A stretch of 64,000 bases of DNA from Cycas panzhihuaensis (GCA_023213395.1 CM041465.1:199895741-199959740); one strand, 5' to 3'. Numbered from the stretch's first letter, positions 32,296 to 45,054 are shown. Notes: a model not told the origin generated them from the letters alone. Made by a program: numbers and translations.

Positions 32296-34335
32296 ACCCC
32301 TATACTTCCTTCAGAGTTTCTTATCATTTTTAACTTGTTTAAGATTTTACTCATGCTTTCAATATTTATCACCTTTTGGGCCTGTACTTAGTGCATTTCA
32401 CCTCATTCTAGGCTTATTTACTCTATGATGAACTCATTTTTGTGATTGGATACTCATTAAATATTAATTTTTCTCATTTTTTGATCAATTCTCACTTTAC
32501 TAAAATCATGTTTTCACCCTGTCAAAAATACAGCTGATCGTATTTTGGAATAAAATCACATTTTTGGTAGGTAAAAAATGTGACCAATCATATTTTTTAC
32601 TATCATGCAACAAGAAATTAGACTAGTGTGCCAAATTTTTGCATGCCACCACCCAAATTTGATAGAATTTAGTTCTCTCAATGCCCAAAAGTGTTAAGAG
32701 AGTTATTATGGATTGAAATAAGGGGAGAAGAAGTGATTCTTGATCTAGTATTATGAGATTTTATGAAGTCTTTTGAGAATTCTTGAGGACTATTATTGTG
32801 GGTTTAAAGACTTAATTTTCTGAAGTTTATTGGGTGAAATCTCAAAGAAGTTTTATTACTGTGTCATTCTTACTCTATTGTGGATGGTCTGGACTTCCAC
32901 TTTCTTGGATCTTCATCAATTCATACTTCAAACTTCTCTTGATTTAGTAAGATCTTTCCTATTGCCTTTCAAGCTTATTTCATGGAGTTTTGAAGGTAAC
33001 TTTAGCTCATAATTATTTCTTTTCATTGCCTAATTGTTGCTAGACTTTTGTTTAGGCTTTTTTATTAAAATATACATTGAAAGGTTTGCCCTTTGTGGGG
33101 TTCCTTAAGGATAGACTAGGGTGGGGCATGGTTATCTCTCTACCATACATCTAGCTACTCATTCCCATTCTTTCACAGTAGCCTATATTTCAGTTAGATT
33201 ACCGTTCTTGTTTGGTATTATTTGGCTCTTGTTTGACCTCTTTGGATTGTTGATACTTCCTTCTTTACTCTTGTTTTGAAGGAAAGTGTATGGAAAAGTT
33301 AGTTAAGAGAAATAAAATTGCCATTCTGAGGCACTCTTTACAATAGAAAAGGAATACTTATCTTACATTTATTATTGCATGCACTTTTATTTTCAAGTTA
33401 GCTATTGTATCTTGAGAATCAAAGTTAATAGTGTTGTTTGGTTGGAGTATTTCTTATTTTTAGCTTTCATATTGGGTTCAAGGATTCCGTTTAGAGCTCT
33501 CACTACTCCAATAGTGATAGAAACTTTGGTTGATCTTGTATGGATTATTGTTTAGATTTATGACTTGTCTATCATCTCATAAGTCTAAAAATTATCATAA
33601 AATAATAGTAGTTTCCTTTTAGATTCTCTCTTTTTATGCATTATTTCATCACTTTTAAAAGAATTAGTTGCATGCATCAAAGTTGGAAGCATACTAGCTA
33701 GTCTTACATGTAGGTTGATCTCTTTTGAAAATAAATTTATATAAAGATTATGTGGTTATTTTTTGATTTTGAATAGTATCATCCCTTTTGGAAGTAAAGT
33801 GTGCATGTAGGAAAGATACTTTATAGTTGCATGTACATCCTTTATTTAGAAACAAGAAAAAAATAAAAAAAGACTTGTATGCATAGTTTCTAGCATGTTT
33901 GTTTATGATTTTATTATTAAAAAATAAAAAAAATAAAAAGATTGATGTGAGTTTGATCTTGTGGTTTCTGTAATTGTATTATTTTTCTCTCTTGGCTTCG
34001 CATCTTTGCAATCATATCAAAACCCAAAACCTAAACAAGACAAACTATTATTTCTGTTAGCTTACCGTCTCCCACATCTTAATAAAACTCAAAAGGTTGA
34101 ACCAATTATGTGAGAGGAGTCCCTAGGAAGGACATTGAAAATATTGTAAGTGTGGCTCTAAACTTAGAACTCCTTCATAAAGTCATACAGATTAGTGGAT
34201 CCTATCACCCTATTTCACATCCACACCTTTTGTCATGTCCAATTTTACTTAGGTAGATGGCACTACTAGGTGAAGACTCTTTCTTACGAGTTGGGTGAAG
34301 ATGGTCCTTTAGGTCTTTTTAAGCTTCATATTAGA
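32296..34335 (+). repeat. 3' LTR of gypsy copy 1, part after the LINE
   Basis: Aligns in order with 57360-59525 of copy 2. Landmarks: cacatttttggtaggtaaaa, gtgccaaatttttgcatg, tgaaatctcaaagaagtttt, atacattgaaaggtttgccc, ttgtggggttccttaaggat, actaggtgaagactctttct. Total LTR without the LINE is about 2.3 kb. The short ORF 32830-33012 matches LTR sequence in both copies and is not a gene. Confidence 0.75.
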
Positions 34336-34476
34336 TCTTCCCCAAGCCCCAAATGATCTTTCTAGTAGTCTCGCTGAGGATCTAACCTAAGACCTCCTAG
34401 AACACCATCATTTTCCTGGGGATAGACCTTGAACCACCAATAACTTAAATCTTTTATGAGTACATTACTTACATTA
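34336..34476. other. Short junction between the gypsy LTR and the next copia element
   Basis: No gene. Similarity to the gypsy copy stops near 34335. Confidence 0.4.
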
Positions 34477-34566
34477 TGAATAACAATATAATATTACATT
34501 GAGTTATAAATATACATTATAATAAATCAATAAAAATTAATAAAGTCAGAATTAATTCTTTTATCA
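34477..34566 (-). repeat. 3' terminal repeat of copia element, 90 bp
   Basis: Pairs with 40394-40483: shared taacaatataatattacatt and a ttaataaagtca block. Confidence 0.75.
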
Positions 34567-34589
34567 CTCTCCCTTAATGATAACTTTAT

Positions 34590-35800
34590 TAATTCTAATG
34601 CTGAGGCCAAGCTAAAACCTTTCAAATTTATCACAAAAAGGTACCTTTATAAATACATTTTCAATCTAATTATTAGTTAGCTTGTAGACCAAATCTATTT
34701 TCCTATCTTAAACATGATCCCTAGTGAAGTGATGGTGCACCTTGATATATGTTTTCCTTACATAGAACACGTGTTTCTTGGTGAATTTAAAAATACTATA
34801 ACTATCATAGAATAGTAAAATAGCTTGTTGATTAATTCCAAGCTCTTCAAGAATCCTTCTAAGCTAGATAGCCTTAGCAACTAAAACTAACAATGACTTT
34901 ATACTTAACTTTAGTTGAAAATAAAGTGATATTAGGCCATTTTTTATAACTTTAGGAAATTGAGGTAGAACTTAGTTTAAAATAGTAGCCAAAGGTTGAT
35001 CTATGACTATATCTGCATATATCTGCATCTAGCCTAATTTACATCTATATAACCTATCAATAAAGGATTATTCACATACTAGTAATTAAGTCTAAACTGG
35101 AGAGTACCCTAAAGATATCTTAGGATCCTTATATTACTTTCTAATGTGAAATCTTAGGCTAATTCATAAACCTTAAGTAGATCCTAAAAGCATATGATAT
35201 ATTGGGTTAAATATGTATGAGGTAAATTAATTTCCCTACAAGTTGTCTATACAAAGTAGGATCCATATGTTTACCATGCTCATCAATGTCTAGTTTTAAT
35301 CCTATCTCTATAAGAGTTGATGATGGCTTGAATTCTTCCATTCTAAATTTCTAAAGGATTTCTCTTATACATTTAGACTGTAAGAGGAAGATATGGCTTG
35401 GTTGTTGTTATAATTCCATATTAAGAAGGTAATGAAGCATCATGAGGTTAGTCATCTCAAAGTTATTATTCAGTTCTCCTTAGAGATATGTAATCCAGTC
35501 AATGTCATTACTAATTATCAATAAACCATTAACATAAAGTGTGGCTAAAACAATCAAAATATTATGGATTTTAATATATACATTTGGATATTAAGATGAA
35601 TATATAAGTCCATACTTTTGAAAGTATTCATCAATTTTTACATACCAAGCATGAGGTGATTACTTATGTCCATAAAGAGCATTTTTCATAGTACAAACTA
35701 GGTGTTCTTTTTTTGCAAACAAGATAGCTAGGAGGTTGATTAAAATATATTTCCTCTTGTAAATTACTATTTGGGAAGCTACTTTGAAGTAACCTCATTT
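34590..35800 (-). pseudogene. Copia RT C-terminal half and RNase H
   Basis: On the minus strand from about 35710: VCTMKNALYGHK then a SPHAWYVKIDEYFQKYG stretch, and the catalytic box reads YVNGLLI (about 35545) where the family has YVDDLL, so both Asp are lost. QSKCIREIL, MDPTLYRQLVGKLIYL and PNISYA follow (35330-35190), then RNase H remnants and the C-terminus HHFTRDHV..RKIDLVYK, VFIKVPFCDKFERF (about 34740-34620) next to the polypurine tract. Many stops. Confidence 0.85.
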
Positions 35801-35989
35801 CAAAAATCTTTCATAGGACTAGTTGATGCAGATGTTGAAGTAGATGCAAGTGGAATAGATGATGTACCAAGAGTGTATGATGTTAAAAGAGGCAATTATT
35901 TTGTAGGAATATTTTGAGATGTAGGAGGAGAAGTAGGTGCTTTTATAGATTGATAATCAAAGAATGGAACTTAAGTGATATCTAACTCC

Positions 35990-36900
35990 TAGTTCTTTTC
36001 TAAAAATATGATATACCAAGATGTATATATTTGCTTAGTGATAGGATCATATAATTTGTATGCTTTGTACTTAAGTTGATAACTAATAAAGATACATTTT
36101 CTACTTTTATCATCCAACTTTCTCCTTTAATGTTTTGGTGTGAGTATGTATGTTTTACAACCAAAAGTACATAATTGACCTGATTAGGCCCCCTTGGGAG
36201 TAATATTTAATACTACTTTAGTTGGACTTTGGTTTATAAAATAAGTAGCTATATTAAAGGATTTAGCCTAAAATTGAAATCCTAAATTCTTAATAGAAAG
36301 CATGGCTTTGCCTTTGTTAACTAAGGTCCAATTCATTTTCTTGATAACTCCATTTTGCTGAGGTGTATAGGAGGTAAACAATTTCTATTTAATTACATTA
36401 TCCTTGTAGAATTAAGTGAATTCATTTGATATATATTCACCTCTATTATCATAACGAACGATTTTGATTAGTTTTTTAAAATCTAGTTCAATGTCATGCT
36501 TAAATTCTTTAAATTTATCATATGATTTTAATTTTTACTTTAATAAATAGACCCAAACTTTCTAGAATAATCATTAATGAATGTTATGAAATATCGATAT
36601 CCATAAAAGGATGTTTGTAATATGGGTCTATAAATATCTAAATGTACCAAGCCTAAAGTTTCCTTAGCATGTGGGGCTCTTTTATCTAACATGATTGGAG
36701 CCTAATAATATTTGCCCATAATGCAAGACTCACAAATACATTTTGTTTTCTTTATATTAGGTATTCTATATACCATATTTAGTTTATAAAGTAGATGAAG
36801 AATGCTTATATTCAAATGAATTAGGCATTGATTCCATACCTAGTCTTTTGGGAGTCTTTGTGAAACAAGTGCTTTTAATATAGGCTACTCATCTATATTT
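35990..36900 (-). pseudogene. Copia integrase
   Basis: On the minus strand: CESCIMGKYY (about 36730), a GLVHLDIYRPI segment, YGYRYFITFINDYSRKFG (about 36600) with the catalytic Asp in FINDYS, then YTPQQNGVIKKMNWTL (about 36365-36310) that carries the region around the catalytic Glu, and NKGKAMLSIKNL. This is the C-x2-C zinc region and DDE core of a copia integrase. Interrupted by several stops. Confidence 0.85.
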
Positions 36901-38392
36901 GAAGTTGTAGAAGTATTCGAGATGGAAGTTGAAATACTACAAGAGCTTGATTCAGTTGGTAGGATTAAAGGTTTAAATACTACATCAAATTGATATAGTC
37001 CTTAGTCTTCATATCCTGAGGTCCTGAGGTAATCAAGTTACCATTTAAATCTATAGTTAAGCATTTTCTAAGATGACTAAACAAAACATTAAAATTTTAC
37101 TTATTTATCTAGTTAATAGTTAACAGGTTATGTGTTATACTAAGTACATAAAAAACATTATTAAGATGATGTTAAATATTATAATTCTTTAATGAAATAG
37201 GTGCATTGTTATTCTTAGTAACTTCTAAAGTGATATCATCTCCAAAAGTAATTGATTGGTCCTACACTTATCTATATCTATAAGGATTTCTTTAGAATTC
37301 ATCCTATATCGAGAGGCTCCTAAATTGATCAACTATGATTTATCAGAGTGTTGAGTTATTGATGTAGCAAAGAAAAGATTTTATGAGTTAACTATATGGT
37401 AGCCTTAAGGATAATTTTGATTTTGTGCTAGCCTTAAGTAGCGATTCCTATTTTACAAGTAGCCTTAAGGAGCATTTTGATTTTGTCTCTTTGGCTCTTG
37501 ATAGTTAATCTAGTTGTGCCTTTATGATATCTAATAGTTACCACATCCATAATTCTGGTTACCCTATATGGTAGGATAGTTTTAGAACTATTGTTATTGT
37601 GGGTTAGCTTTCTTTCTCCTATAGTTAGGTGCAATATATCTAGGTTTACCATAGTAATAGTAAACAACTTAAGTAGGATGTGATGGTCATTACTGATATT
37701 ATTGGTTTAAATTCATTAAACCAAATTATTGCGTTAAGTGTGGATGTTGTTGTCTTCCTCTATGATATGATGCAAATCTTGGATAGAAGAGGAGGCACCT
37801 AGATTCCTTAATTTGTTGATAATACATTCCTTTTGAAGTAGTAGACCCTCAAGTGTGGTAAGATGATCTATATTAGGCAGATTGGATATAAGGGAATTAT
37901 ATCCAACTAGGAAAATATTAACTATACAAGATATGAGATCACTATCATTTGATGGATGACCCATAATAGTTAACTAATTCTTGATTACTTTAATATGTGT
38001 CAAATGGGCTACAATAGATCTAAAAAATCTCCTTGATTAGTTTAAGCATAACAACTCTAACATTATCTTTCCTCTTATAAAGTGCATAAATGATATTCCG
38101 AGTATTAATAGAAGTAGAAGCTTGTTTAATATTTTGATTAACATTATCTTTATAAGACACATATAAGAAGGAAATAACAACTTCATTAAATTCTTTAAAC
38201 TTGGCTACAACATCAGGATCGATAGGAATAATAACATTAGGATCATTGGGATCTTAGGTGTCAACTAGTATAAGAATCTTATCATAAATATAAGGCCATA
38301 ATTTATTTATTATTAGTATATTCTTAACTTAATTCTTCAAAGTCAAGAAATTATCACTACTAGAAAGTTTAATTATATTGGTTGTAACCATC
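36901..38392 (-). pseudogene. Copia gag and protease region
   Basis: Gag begins at about 38392 with MVTTNIIKLSSSDNFLTLKN. It continues with an NKLWPYIYDKI stretch and the 37964-37734 segment (SNDSDLISCIVNIFLVGYNSLIS) typical of the UBN2 gag domain. The 37667-37434 frame is the region after it, with an Asn- and Ser-rich linker. The protease must lie between 37430 and 36900, but its D-T/S-G motif could not be located securely. Stops interrupt every segment. Confidence 0.65.
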
Positions 38393-40393
38393 TAAAGTGT
38401 CATTACGCCTAAGGTATATGTCCTATCTATCTAAAAAATGTATGCTAATCTAGTAATTATGTCTCTATGTCTCTTTTCCTAATAGCCCTTAGTAGTCGAG
38501 ATAGTCATGTTTAATGGTATACTTACTCATAAGTGGTAGCTTGGGAACCCAATATACCCCAAGGTATATAGGTTCTATAGAAGGCTCAACCACATCCTTA
38601 ACATTGTTGATCCACTTGCAATACATTTATGGCATGAATAATAGATCCTCGTCTAAGGGCATACTTAATAACCAAGGAACTCACCCCCTCTGGGTCTAGC
38701 CTAATCTCTAAACTCTAATATTTTGGTATAACACCTTAGCTTATCACTTAATACACTTGATAACTAATGTCTTTCTCTATTATCCATAGAGTTTGAGAAA
38801 GCTCATTAACGTGTGTGGAGTGGTAACTTCATAAGTCTTAAATGTTCCCCTTTCAAAGCTAGTAATTAGGACTATTCAATTTAGATGCTATTATTTTAAT
38901 ATTTTAAGTTTAAAATTTTAAAGATTTTGTAATTAAAATATTAAAATTTTATGTTTTTTTTAAAAGTAGTGTATATTAAAAAGAAAAAATTCATAAAAAT
39001 CTACCTAAAACTGAATGAAAAATAGACTTAAAAAACTAAAAAAGATATTAAAAATAATAAAATAATAAACTTAAGGCTAGGGTCCTTTATCAAAATGAGA
39101 ATATTCTAGGTACATTCTAATAAATATAACCTAAAGTTTATAAACTATATAAAAAATAAAAGTAAAACATGAGTTTTAAAAAAAATGACTGATTAAGTAT
39201 GGATATAAAGGGCCAGATCTTTCTATTGGAGTAGTGAAATTTCAATCTCATTTTTAGTAGGTGGATGATATAGCAAGGAGTGAAATGAATGATGATATAT
39301 TATAGATTCATCGACTATATAGAGCCCAATAATAAAGTGAAGCTTATAAATTTGCCCAAATCCTCTATGCAATTTAATCTAATAATTCATAAAAAAAAAT
39401 CTTCTAATATGACTCAATCATAGTATAAAAATAATGCCAAAGATTATTGCTACCTATATTATCCTAATTTTATATAAATTCATATATCCATTAAGTGATT
39501 TATGGCTATAACATGAAGCCATAAAGTTTTTCATAATTGATAAACCAATGCATAGATGGTAAAGATATCAGAGTTTATGGAGAAAGTGAAAATGATAGAG
39601 CCCAAGATCGACTGTAGGCTATGAAGACAATGAGGTAGGTCATAAAGAGCTGGAAGTAATGATGATAGTTAGTCATATAGAATCAATTATGGAGTAATGA
39701 GAATAATGGACATAATTATAACAGTTCTATTGGTTAAGCCATGGAGACTAAAAGACCATAGAACTTATAGAGTCATGATGTGTAGGTGAGTTATGAAGAT
39801 GAAAAAATGAAACCTAGCCGTAATGAGGGTGAAGTGAAAAGAAAGGATGTAATGCATATAATCCATAGAGTGAGCGATGAGTACAGATAGAAACTTGCTA
39901 TGCAAGGTTAATGTTGTTATAACTATTCATAGCACCCCATTATCAATAGCATTTACCAATATCAAACTCTTAATTCATCAATTAAAAGAGTTTCTTAATT
40001 ATATTTAAAGAAAATCTTTGAAGTTAAAGAAAAAACAAACTAGCTTTTATACAAAAGTGAAGGCTAAGAATTAATCTTAGTACCAACCCAGGTTTAATTC
40101 CACTTAGTCTCACATTACATACAATAACAAGTGAAGTAAAGGAGAGAGAACTAATTTCAAATGTAATAATAAGCTTTACATTAATCACCAAATACTAGAT
40201 CCATTACATCAAAATTTTGAGCCTCATATATACATGAGATAATAATTATGAAAGGATTTTGAGAATATTAAATGATTGGTCATATAAGGTGACAGTTAGT
40301 ACCTTGTATGATTAACCCATATCTATGTTATATTGTGTTGTGGATATAATGCACCCCTCACACCTTGGCTTATAACTTAACTTACCCAAATCA
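38393..40393 (-). other. Long leader of the copia element, no gene
   Basis: Two kilobases between the right terminal repeat and gag, unusually long. A PBS-like tract aatcttagtacca lies near 40077-40089. A or AT-rich throughout. No coding relic was recognised. Confidence 0.4.
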
Positions 40394-40483
40394 TGAAATA
40401 ACAATATAATATTACATTGAGTTACAAATATATATTTTAAAAAATAAAAAAAATTAATAAAGTCAATATTAATTCTTCCATCA
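40394..40483 (-). repeat. 5' terminal repeat of copia element, 90 bp
   Basis: Pairs with 34477-34566. Confidence 0.75.
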
Positions 40484-42185
40484 CCATAATATAATTAGCC
40501 TAAGGCTATATCAAAACTCATATTTTTAAAAGAATACAATTAAAAACATAACTCCTAAATGTATGAATATGTGAGTTATCTAGCTAAGCTAAAGTCCTTA
40601 CATAGCCCTAGTTATCCTAATGTAGAAAAAAAATGGCTCATTTTAATCATGTATAGACTATAGGAAGCTTAACAAAATTACCATTAAAAGTAAGTTCCCA
40701 ATGCCCAGGATCAATGATCTTGACGAGATCCATGGTGCAACCATATTTTCTAAACTTGATTTTTAATTGATTATTACCAAATCCCCATTACCCTATAAGA
40801 TCACTACAAAATTGTATTTCATATGTAACATAGCTACTTTGAGTTCCAAGTTATGTCCTTTGTTTTATACAATACTCTAGCCATGTTTTAGGGCCTTATG
40901 AATAAGATATTTGCCCTATATCTATGCAAATTTGTCATTATATTTTTGATGATATCCTTATATTTAGCTTTGGGAAGCCCCATCATCTTGACCATTTAGA
41001 AAAGGCCCTATAAATACTTACATAATAAAAGCTATATGCCAAATTATTAAAGTGTGAATTTGGCAAGACAAAACTATAATACCTAGGATACATCATCTCC
41101 TTGAAGGGTGTTTGAGTTTACCTTGATAAAATTGTTACTATTATATCATGGATAATACCTAAAAACTTAACATACCTTTGTGCCTTCCTTAGTCTTATGA
41201 GATTCCACAAATTATTTATCTACAACTATGTCTTAATTACTACCCTACTAACTAATTTGCTTCTTAAGATATCCTTTAAATGGTTCTCAACAATAGAGGA
41301 TACATTCAACTATCTTAAGGACATCATAACCTCAATCCCAGTCTTGGCCACCCTAAAATTTTTACAACCATTCCAACTTGAATATGATGCCTCAAGATTT
41401 AGTTTAAGCACTTTCCTTATAAGAAAATTTCATCCAATTACCTTTGAAAGCCATAATCTTAAAAATTATAAGTGTAGTTTATCCACCTACCAAAAGGAGA
41501 TGAAGGCTATCCTATAAATAGTTGATAAGTGGTGCTAGTATCTCCTTGGTTTGATATTCACCATTCTTATAGGACCCCATAGCCTCTAGATCCTTTGAGA
41601 TTAGTTAGACTTATTAGAGGAATAAGCTAATTGGCTTCATCACTTATAGGTATTTAATTTTACTATAACATATAAAAAGGGAAAGAATAATATAGTTATT
41701 AATGCCCTTTCTCATCTTCCCCCTAAACCCACAATTCAAGTGACCAACAAAATTGAACCTATGTGGCTCATATACTTGACAATTACAAACTGGTCCCAAC
41801 TAAATTATGTCTAATGGTTAGTAAAACCCCTTACATATAAAAAGACTAGTCTCTCTATATTAACCTTTTATTATATACAAATCATAATTTTGTTCATCTT
41901 GCTTCTCCTTTCATTTCTTAAATCTTGTTTAAATATCATTCATTCCTACTTGGTGGCTACTCATGCTTTAATAAAACTTAGTAACACATACACTCTAATT
42001 TTTAATGGTCATATGTAAAGTTGATAATCCTTATATTTATACTAGAATATGACATATGCCAAGAAAATAAAGTCAAAACAAAAGCTTAACCTAGTGTCCT
42101 CTAATCCTTAAATATTCCCCACAGTAAATGGAAAGATGTTATAATGGAATTTATCATGAACCTTCTATTATTTTCTAAGATTGAC
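40484..42185 (+). pseudogene. Chromovirus RT and RNase H (5' part of a split Ty3/gypsy element)
   Basis: Plus strand: DYRKLNKIT-type opening ([17 protein letters not shown], about 40665-40710), [10 protein letters not shown] (40735), a degraded catalytic region at about 40950 (the FDD of IVFFDDILIF), KCEFGKTKLEYLGYIIS (41055-41100), and RNase H with FQPFQLEYDASRFSLSTFLIR (41380-41430) and CSLSTYQKEMKAIL (41475-41515). Then NALSHLPPKP (about 41705). The frame runs into integrase at 42170 (ATAATGGAATTTATC, IMEFIM). It is interrupted at 42186 and resumes at 52795. Gag, protease and the 5' LTR are not found to the left, where the copia element ends. Confidence 0.8.
42181..42185. repeat. TSD ttgac (left copy; right copy 52790-52794)
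   Basis: Exact 5-bp duplication outside the two 828-bp LTRs. Confidence 0.9.
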
Positions 42186-43013
42186 TGTTGACTTCTGGGG
42201 GTTATCTTATTACACTTATGAGATAAGCACATTTGTCAATTGTATAGATTATAGTCTAGTCAAGGATACAGTCAACATGTCATCACAAAAAGTACACATA
42301 CTCCTTTTTCACTTCATACCACATAACATAATCATGCAATAACATAGAATTCAGTACATATTCAGTCATATAACAGATACAATATCAATTCCACGTAACT
42401 CTTCTTTCCATTAAGGAATAAGTTTGATTACAAAGAAGGTTGGAATGCATTCTCGTGCATTCCAGCAGCATACACAGTTCTATTACATGCGTACCTAGAT
42501 GGTACTCATCAATATACACTGCTCCAATTGGATGTCATATGTACTGGCATCTACACTATTGCATACCCTAAATATTTGGCTCTCACCCTAACCGAATGGC
42601 CCTTGCATGCTTCCTTAAATGTGCCTCTTCATACCTTTTGGTTGAAGGGTTATGACTGCTTGTCATAACTATACCCTTTGAGTTAAGCGTACCTTTTTCT
42701 TAATCATTACTTATAACTTTAACTAATGTCTTAATCATGTCTATACATCTGTACGTATATCTGGCAGCTCCCCATGCTTCCATTGGTCTCGTATTGTCAT
42801 GCGTACTGCTTCCATCTAGTTTTGTTCTGCTGCTGATACGTATCTGTGTTGCATACCTGTTCCAGGTATGCACCTATCATATGTACCCATAATGCTAGTT
42901 TTTCCACTGTTTCACCTCGTGTGTACCTTCGTACGGTTTGTACCTGCACACATAGGGTTACCTAGCATACCTCTGATCTTCCAACAACCATATGATCAAT
43001 TTATGCCCCAACA
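42186..43013 (-). repeat. 3' LTR, 828 bp
   Basis: Pairs end to end with 51962-52789. Rich in GTAC-containing motifs (tacgtac, ggtacgta). The plus frame 42868-43155 crosses the LTR edge and is not a gene. Confidence 0.92.
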
Positions 43014-43156
43014 TCTATCCCAGGTTAACAGTATGGGTTTGAGCATCCTTGCTCAACAAAATTCAAAAAATATTTCAAAATTTTGGGGTATTCCTCCCCC
43101 TCACTGTCTCAAGGCTGCTTCTGCTACCTCTGTCCTGCTAGGATCTCCTTATTAAT

Positions 43157-44170
43157 CTATGTTAAGGTAGCAATGATAGCATCCTTTTCCTTAATTTTAT
43201 CTTGAAGGGTAGCTATCTCAGCTTTATACCCTTCCTCCATTTCCTGAATAAGCTGAATTATAGGTCCTGATTTATTATTTGGTATGGGAGGTGCTGAGGC
43301 TTCACCTGCTTCCATTGATGGAGGGAAGTCTTCCCATTCTTCCCAGGAAGCTTCTGCTTCTTCTTCCTCCTCCCCTGATTCCTCTTCACCTTTCTTCCAT
43401 TTACCTCTTTTGTGGACAGCTTGTTTTGTCTGATGTGGAATAGGTGTTCCTACTATTTTCTGCAACCAGGTGAGTACCTTATGCATTTGTTTTTGAACCC
43501 TTCTTTTGCTTCGGAACATTAATTGAATCTAGGAATTCTACCACCCACTGTTTTATGATAGGTTCCCTCAGAGAAATGGTGGTTCTTGTTAGCTGTACTT
43601 CTGGACATTGATAAAATAATATAGCCAATAGTAAGGAGGGATGTCGAAAAGGATGTATCATGATCTCCTTGATTTGCTGCCTCATGTTTTCTGCCAGAAA
43701 TTCAGACCAATTCAGTTTTTCTCCTTCCTAAATTTTTAGTAATACTCGCATCATACCTCCTAGAATGTATGTATACTTCCGTTTTGACAAAAATCAAGAA
43801 TTTATAGCTTTTGTTATCCACTGGAGTCTAATATTTATGATATCTACTACATGAATTCCACCAGACATTATCTGAGTATTTTCTTGACATAATTCTCTTA
43901 ACCACATTTCATGGTCAACTTTTGATCTTTTGGTACCCACAAGAATTTCTCCTTCATTTAGAAGTTTTGTTATTGTGTGAATTATTTCTACATCCATCTT
44001 GACCTTCTTGCTATCTTTCTTTAGTGCTAACAGGATCTAGTCCATGAGTTCTGGGTCATAATACATAGGATTGTAGTAAATGTAGTCTCCCCATCCTGCT
44101 TGTCTTACCCTGGTTTGAAATTGAGTTGGTAAAGCTTGCAATTCCTACTTTAGCTTTGGTATAAAGGCTT
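43157..44170 (-). pseudogene. Extra 3' ORF after integrase (unknown protein with coiled-coil C-terminus)
   Basis: On the minus strand 43997-43479 is one frame with two stops: MDVEIIHTITKLLNEGEI, DHEMWLRELCQENTQIMSGG, LLAILFYQCPEVQL, PIIKQWVVEFLDSIN. It then shifts to the frame 43519-43157, which is basic then strongly acidic (GEEESGEEEEE) and ends in a heptad-like helix (YKAEIATLQDKIKEKDAIIATL). It lies in the sense strand between integrase and the 3' LTR, the place where Athila-type elements keep an extra ORF, sometimes called env-like. I see no signal peptide or membrane segment here. Related proteins in plant elements have been named putative transposon proteins. Function unknown. Confidence 0.55.
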
Positions 44171-44439
44171 CTTGGCATCCTGCTGTCCTCATTTCAGCTG
44201 TGGAATTCTAGAGATGGCTAAAATAACCAAAGAAGTACAAATAGGAACCCTACATACGTACTTTTTGGGTATGCTTGCCATTTCCTTGGAGTACTATGCC
44301 ATAATACGTACTAGATGTAATTTTTCAACTTCCAGAATTGTACGGTTGTCCTTCAGCTACTTGGCGTAAATTTTAGAGTCGATGTGTCCATCATTTTTTG
44401 CTGCATACCTCGTGGGAATGCTTGACAGGTACGTAATAC

Positions 44440-44825
44440 TTTATCTTATTCACTATTTTGTTGTATACGTACTTTTTGGTATGTATAGTATTATTCACGT
44501 TCCACTATGTGTACTCGATTGTATATTTTGTAAGTACATTTAATACAATTGAATAACTTAGGTTTTCTTTATACTGTGCATACCCAACTACGTACTTTCC
44601 AAGTACGCTTAGTTTAATCAGATAGCTTAAGCTTCCTTTATACTGTGTGTACCTGACTGCATACTTTTTAGGTACGTATAGTATAATTCTATTTATGTTT
44701 TCGAACTATGCATACTAGACTATGTTTCTCTGGTATGTATAGTGTAATTTTTATAATGTGGTCGTTTCCTTAACTGTACGTACCTAGTAACATACCTTTT
44801 TGGTACATAACATATATTTTACTTG
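44440..44825 (-). repeat. About 68-bp tandem repeat rich in GTAC, 3' region
   Basis: Copies begin near 44504, 44577, 44646, 44706 and 44775, with landmarks gtactttt, aggtacgtatag and ttatactgtg. Like the Tat-like elements above, this gypsy element carries a tandem repeat between integrase and the 3' LTR. Confidence 0.7.
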
Positions 44826-45054
44826 TATGCTTCTAAATTTTCCTTTGAATTTTTTAATTTATAATCCTCATTATATTGCTTATGTATGTGATGAGTTACG
44901 GTTGTTTTTTCTATTTTTTCAATTTTTTTTTTTCTATATTTTTGTTTCCATACCGAAGTGGATCACATTCCAGTATCAAGGCAAGTCGATTTGCCTCAAC
45001 TTCATGCAACACAATATATTACAACCAGCTAATCCGGCTAGTAAAGTTGATCTA

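Larger units (their letters stand above)
1..34335 (+). mobile_element. Giant Tat-like Ty3/gypsy element, copy 1 (gag to 3' LTR, nested insertions inside)
   Basis: The window opens inside the gag of this element. Reading along the plus strand one meets gag tail, protease, RT, RNase H, integrase with a GPF-type C-terminus and no chromodomain, a long 3' region with two satellite-like blocks, a polypurine tract (25821-25829) and a 3' LTR that begins at 25833. Insertions at 9699-17112, 18925-24942 and 26076-32275 split it; without them it is about 15-16 kb in this window. The module order and the 3' tandem repeats match the Tat lineage of plant Ty3/gypsy elements. The right boundary is where similarity to the second copy (57129-59525) stops. 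The lineage call is by motif recognition, not a tree. Confidence 0.7.
34477..40483 (-). mobile_element. Copia element, minus strand, about 6 kb, with 90-bp terminal repeats
   Basis: The coding order on the minus strand is gag, protease, integrase, RT, RNase H, which is the copia order. Terminal direct repeats of exactly 90 bp at 34477-34566 and 40394-40483 have TG/CA ends. A polypurine tract (AAGGGAGAG on the element strand) lies beside the left repeat. The flanking pentamers catta and ccata do not match well, and no initiator-Met PBS is visible beside the right repeat, so the repeats may be what is left of longer LTRs. Confidence 0.8.

Noticed and set aside
34336-34476. Possible extension of the 90-bp copia repeat to a longer LTR
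   Set aside because: Only short scattered matches (accttg, ataactta) to 40340-40393; not enough to support a longer LTR.
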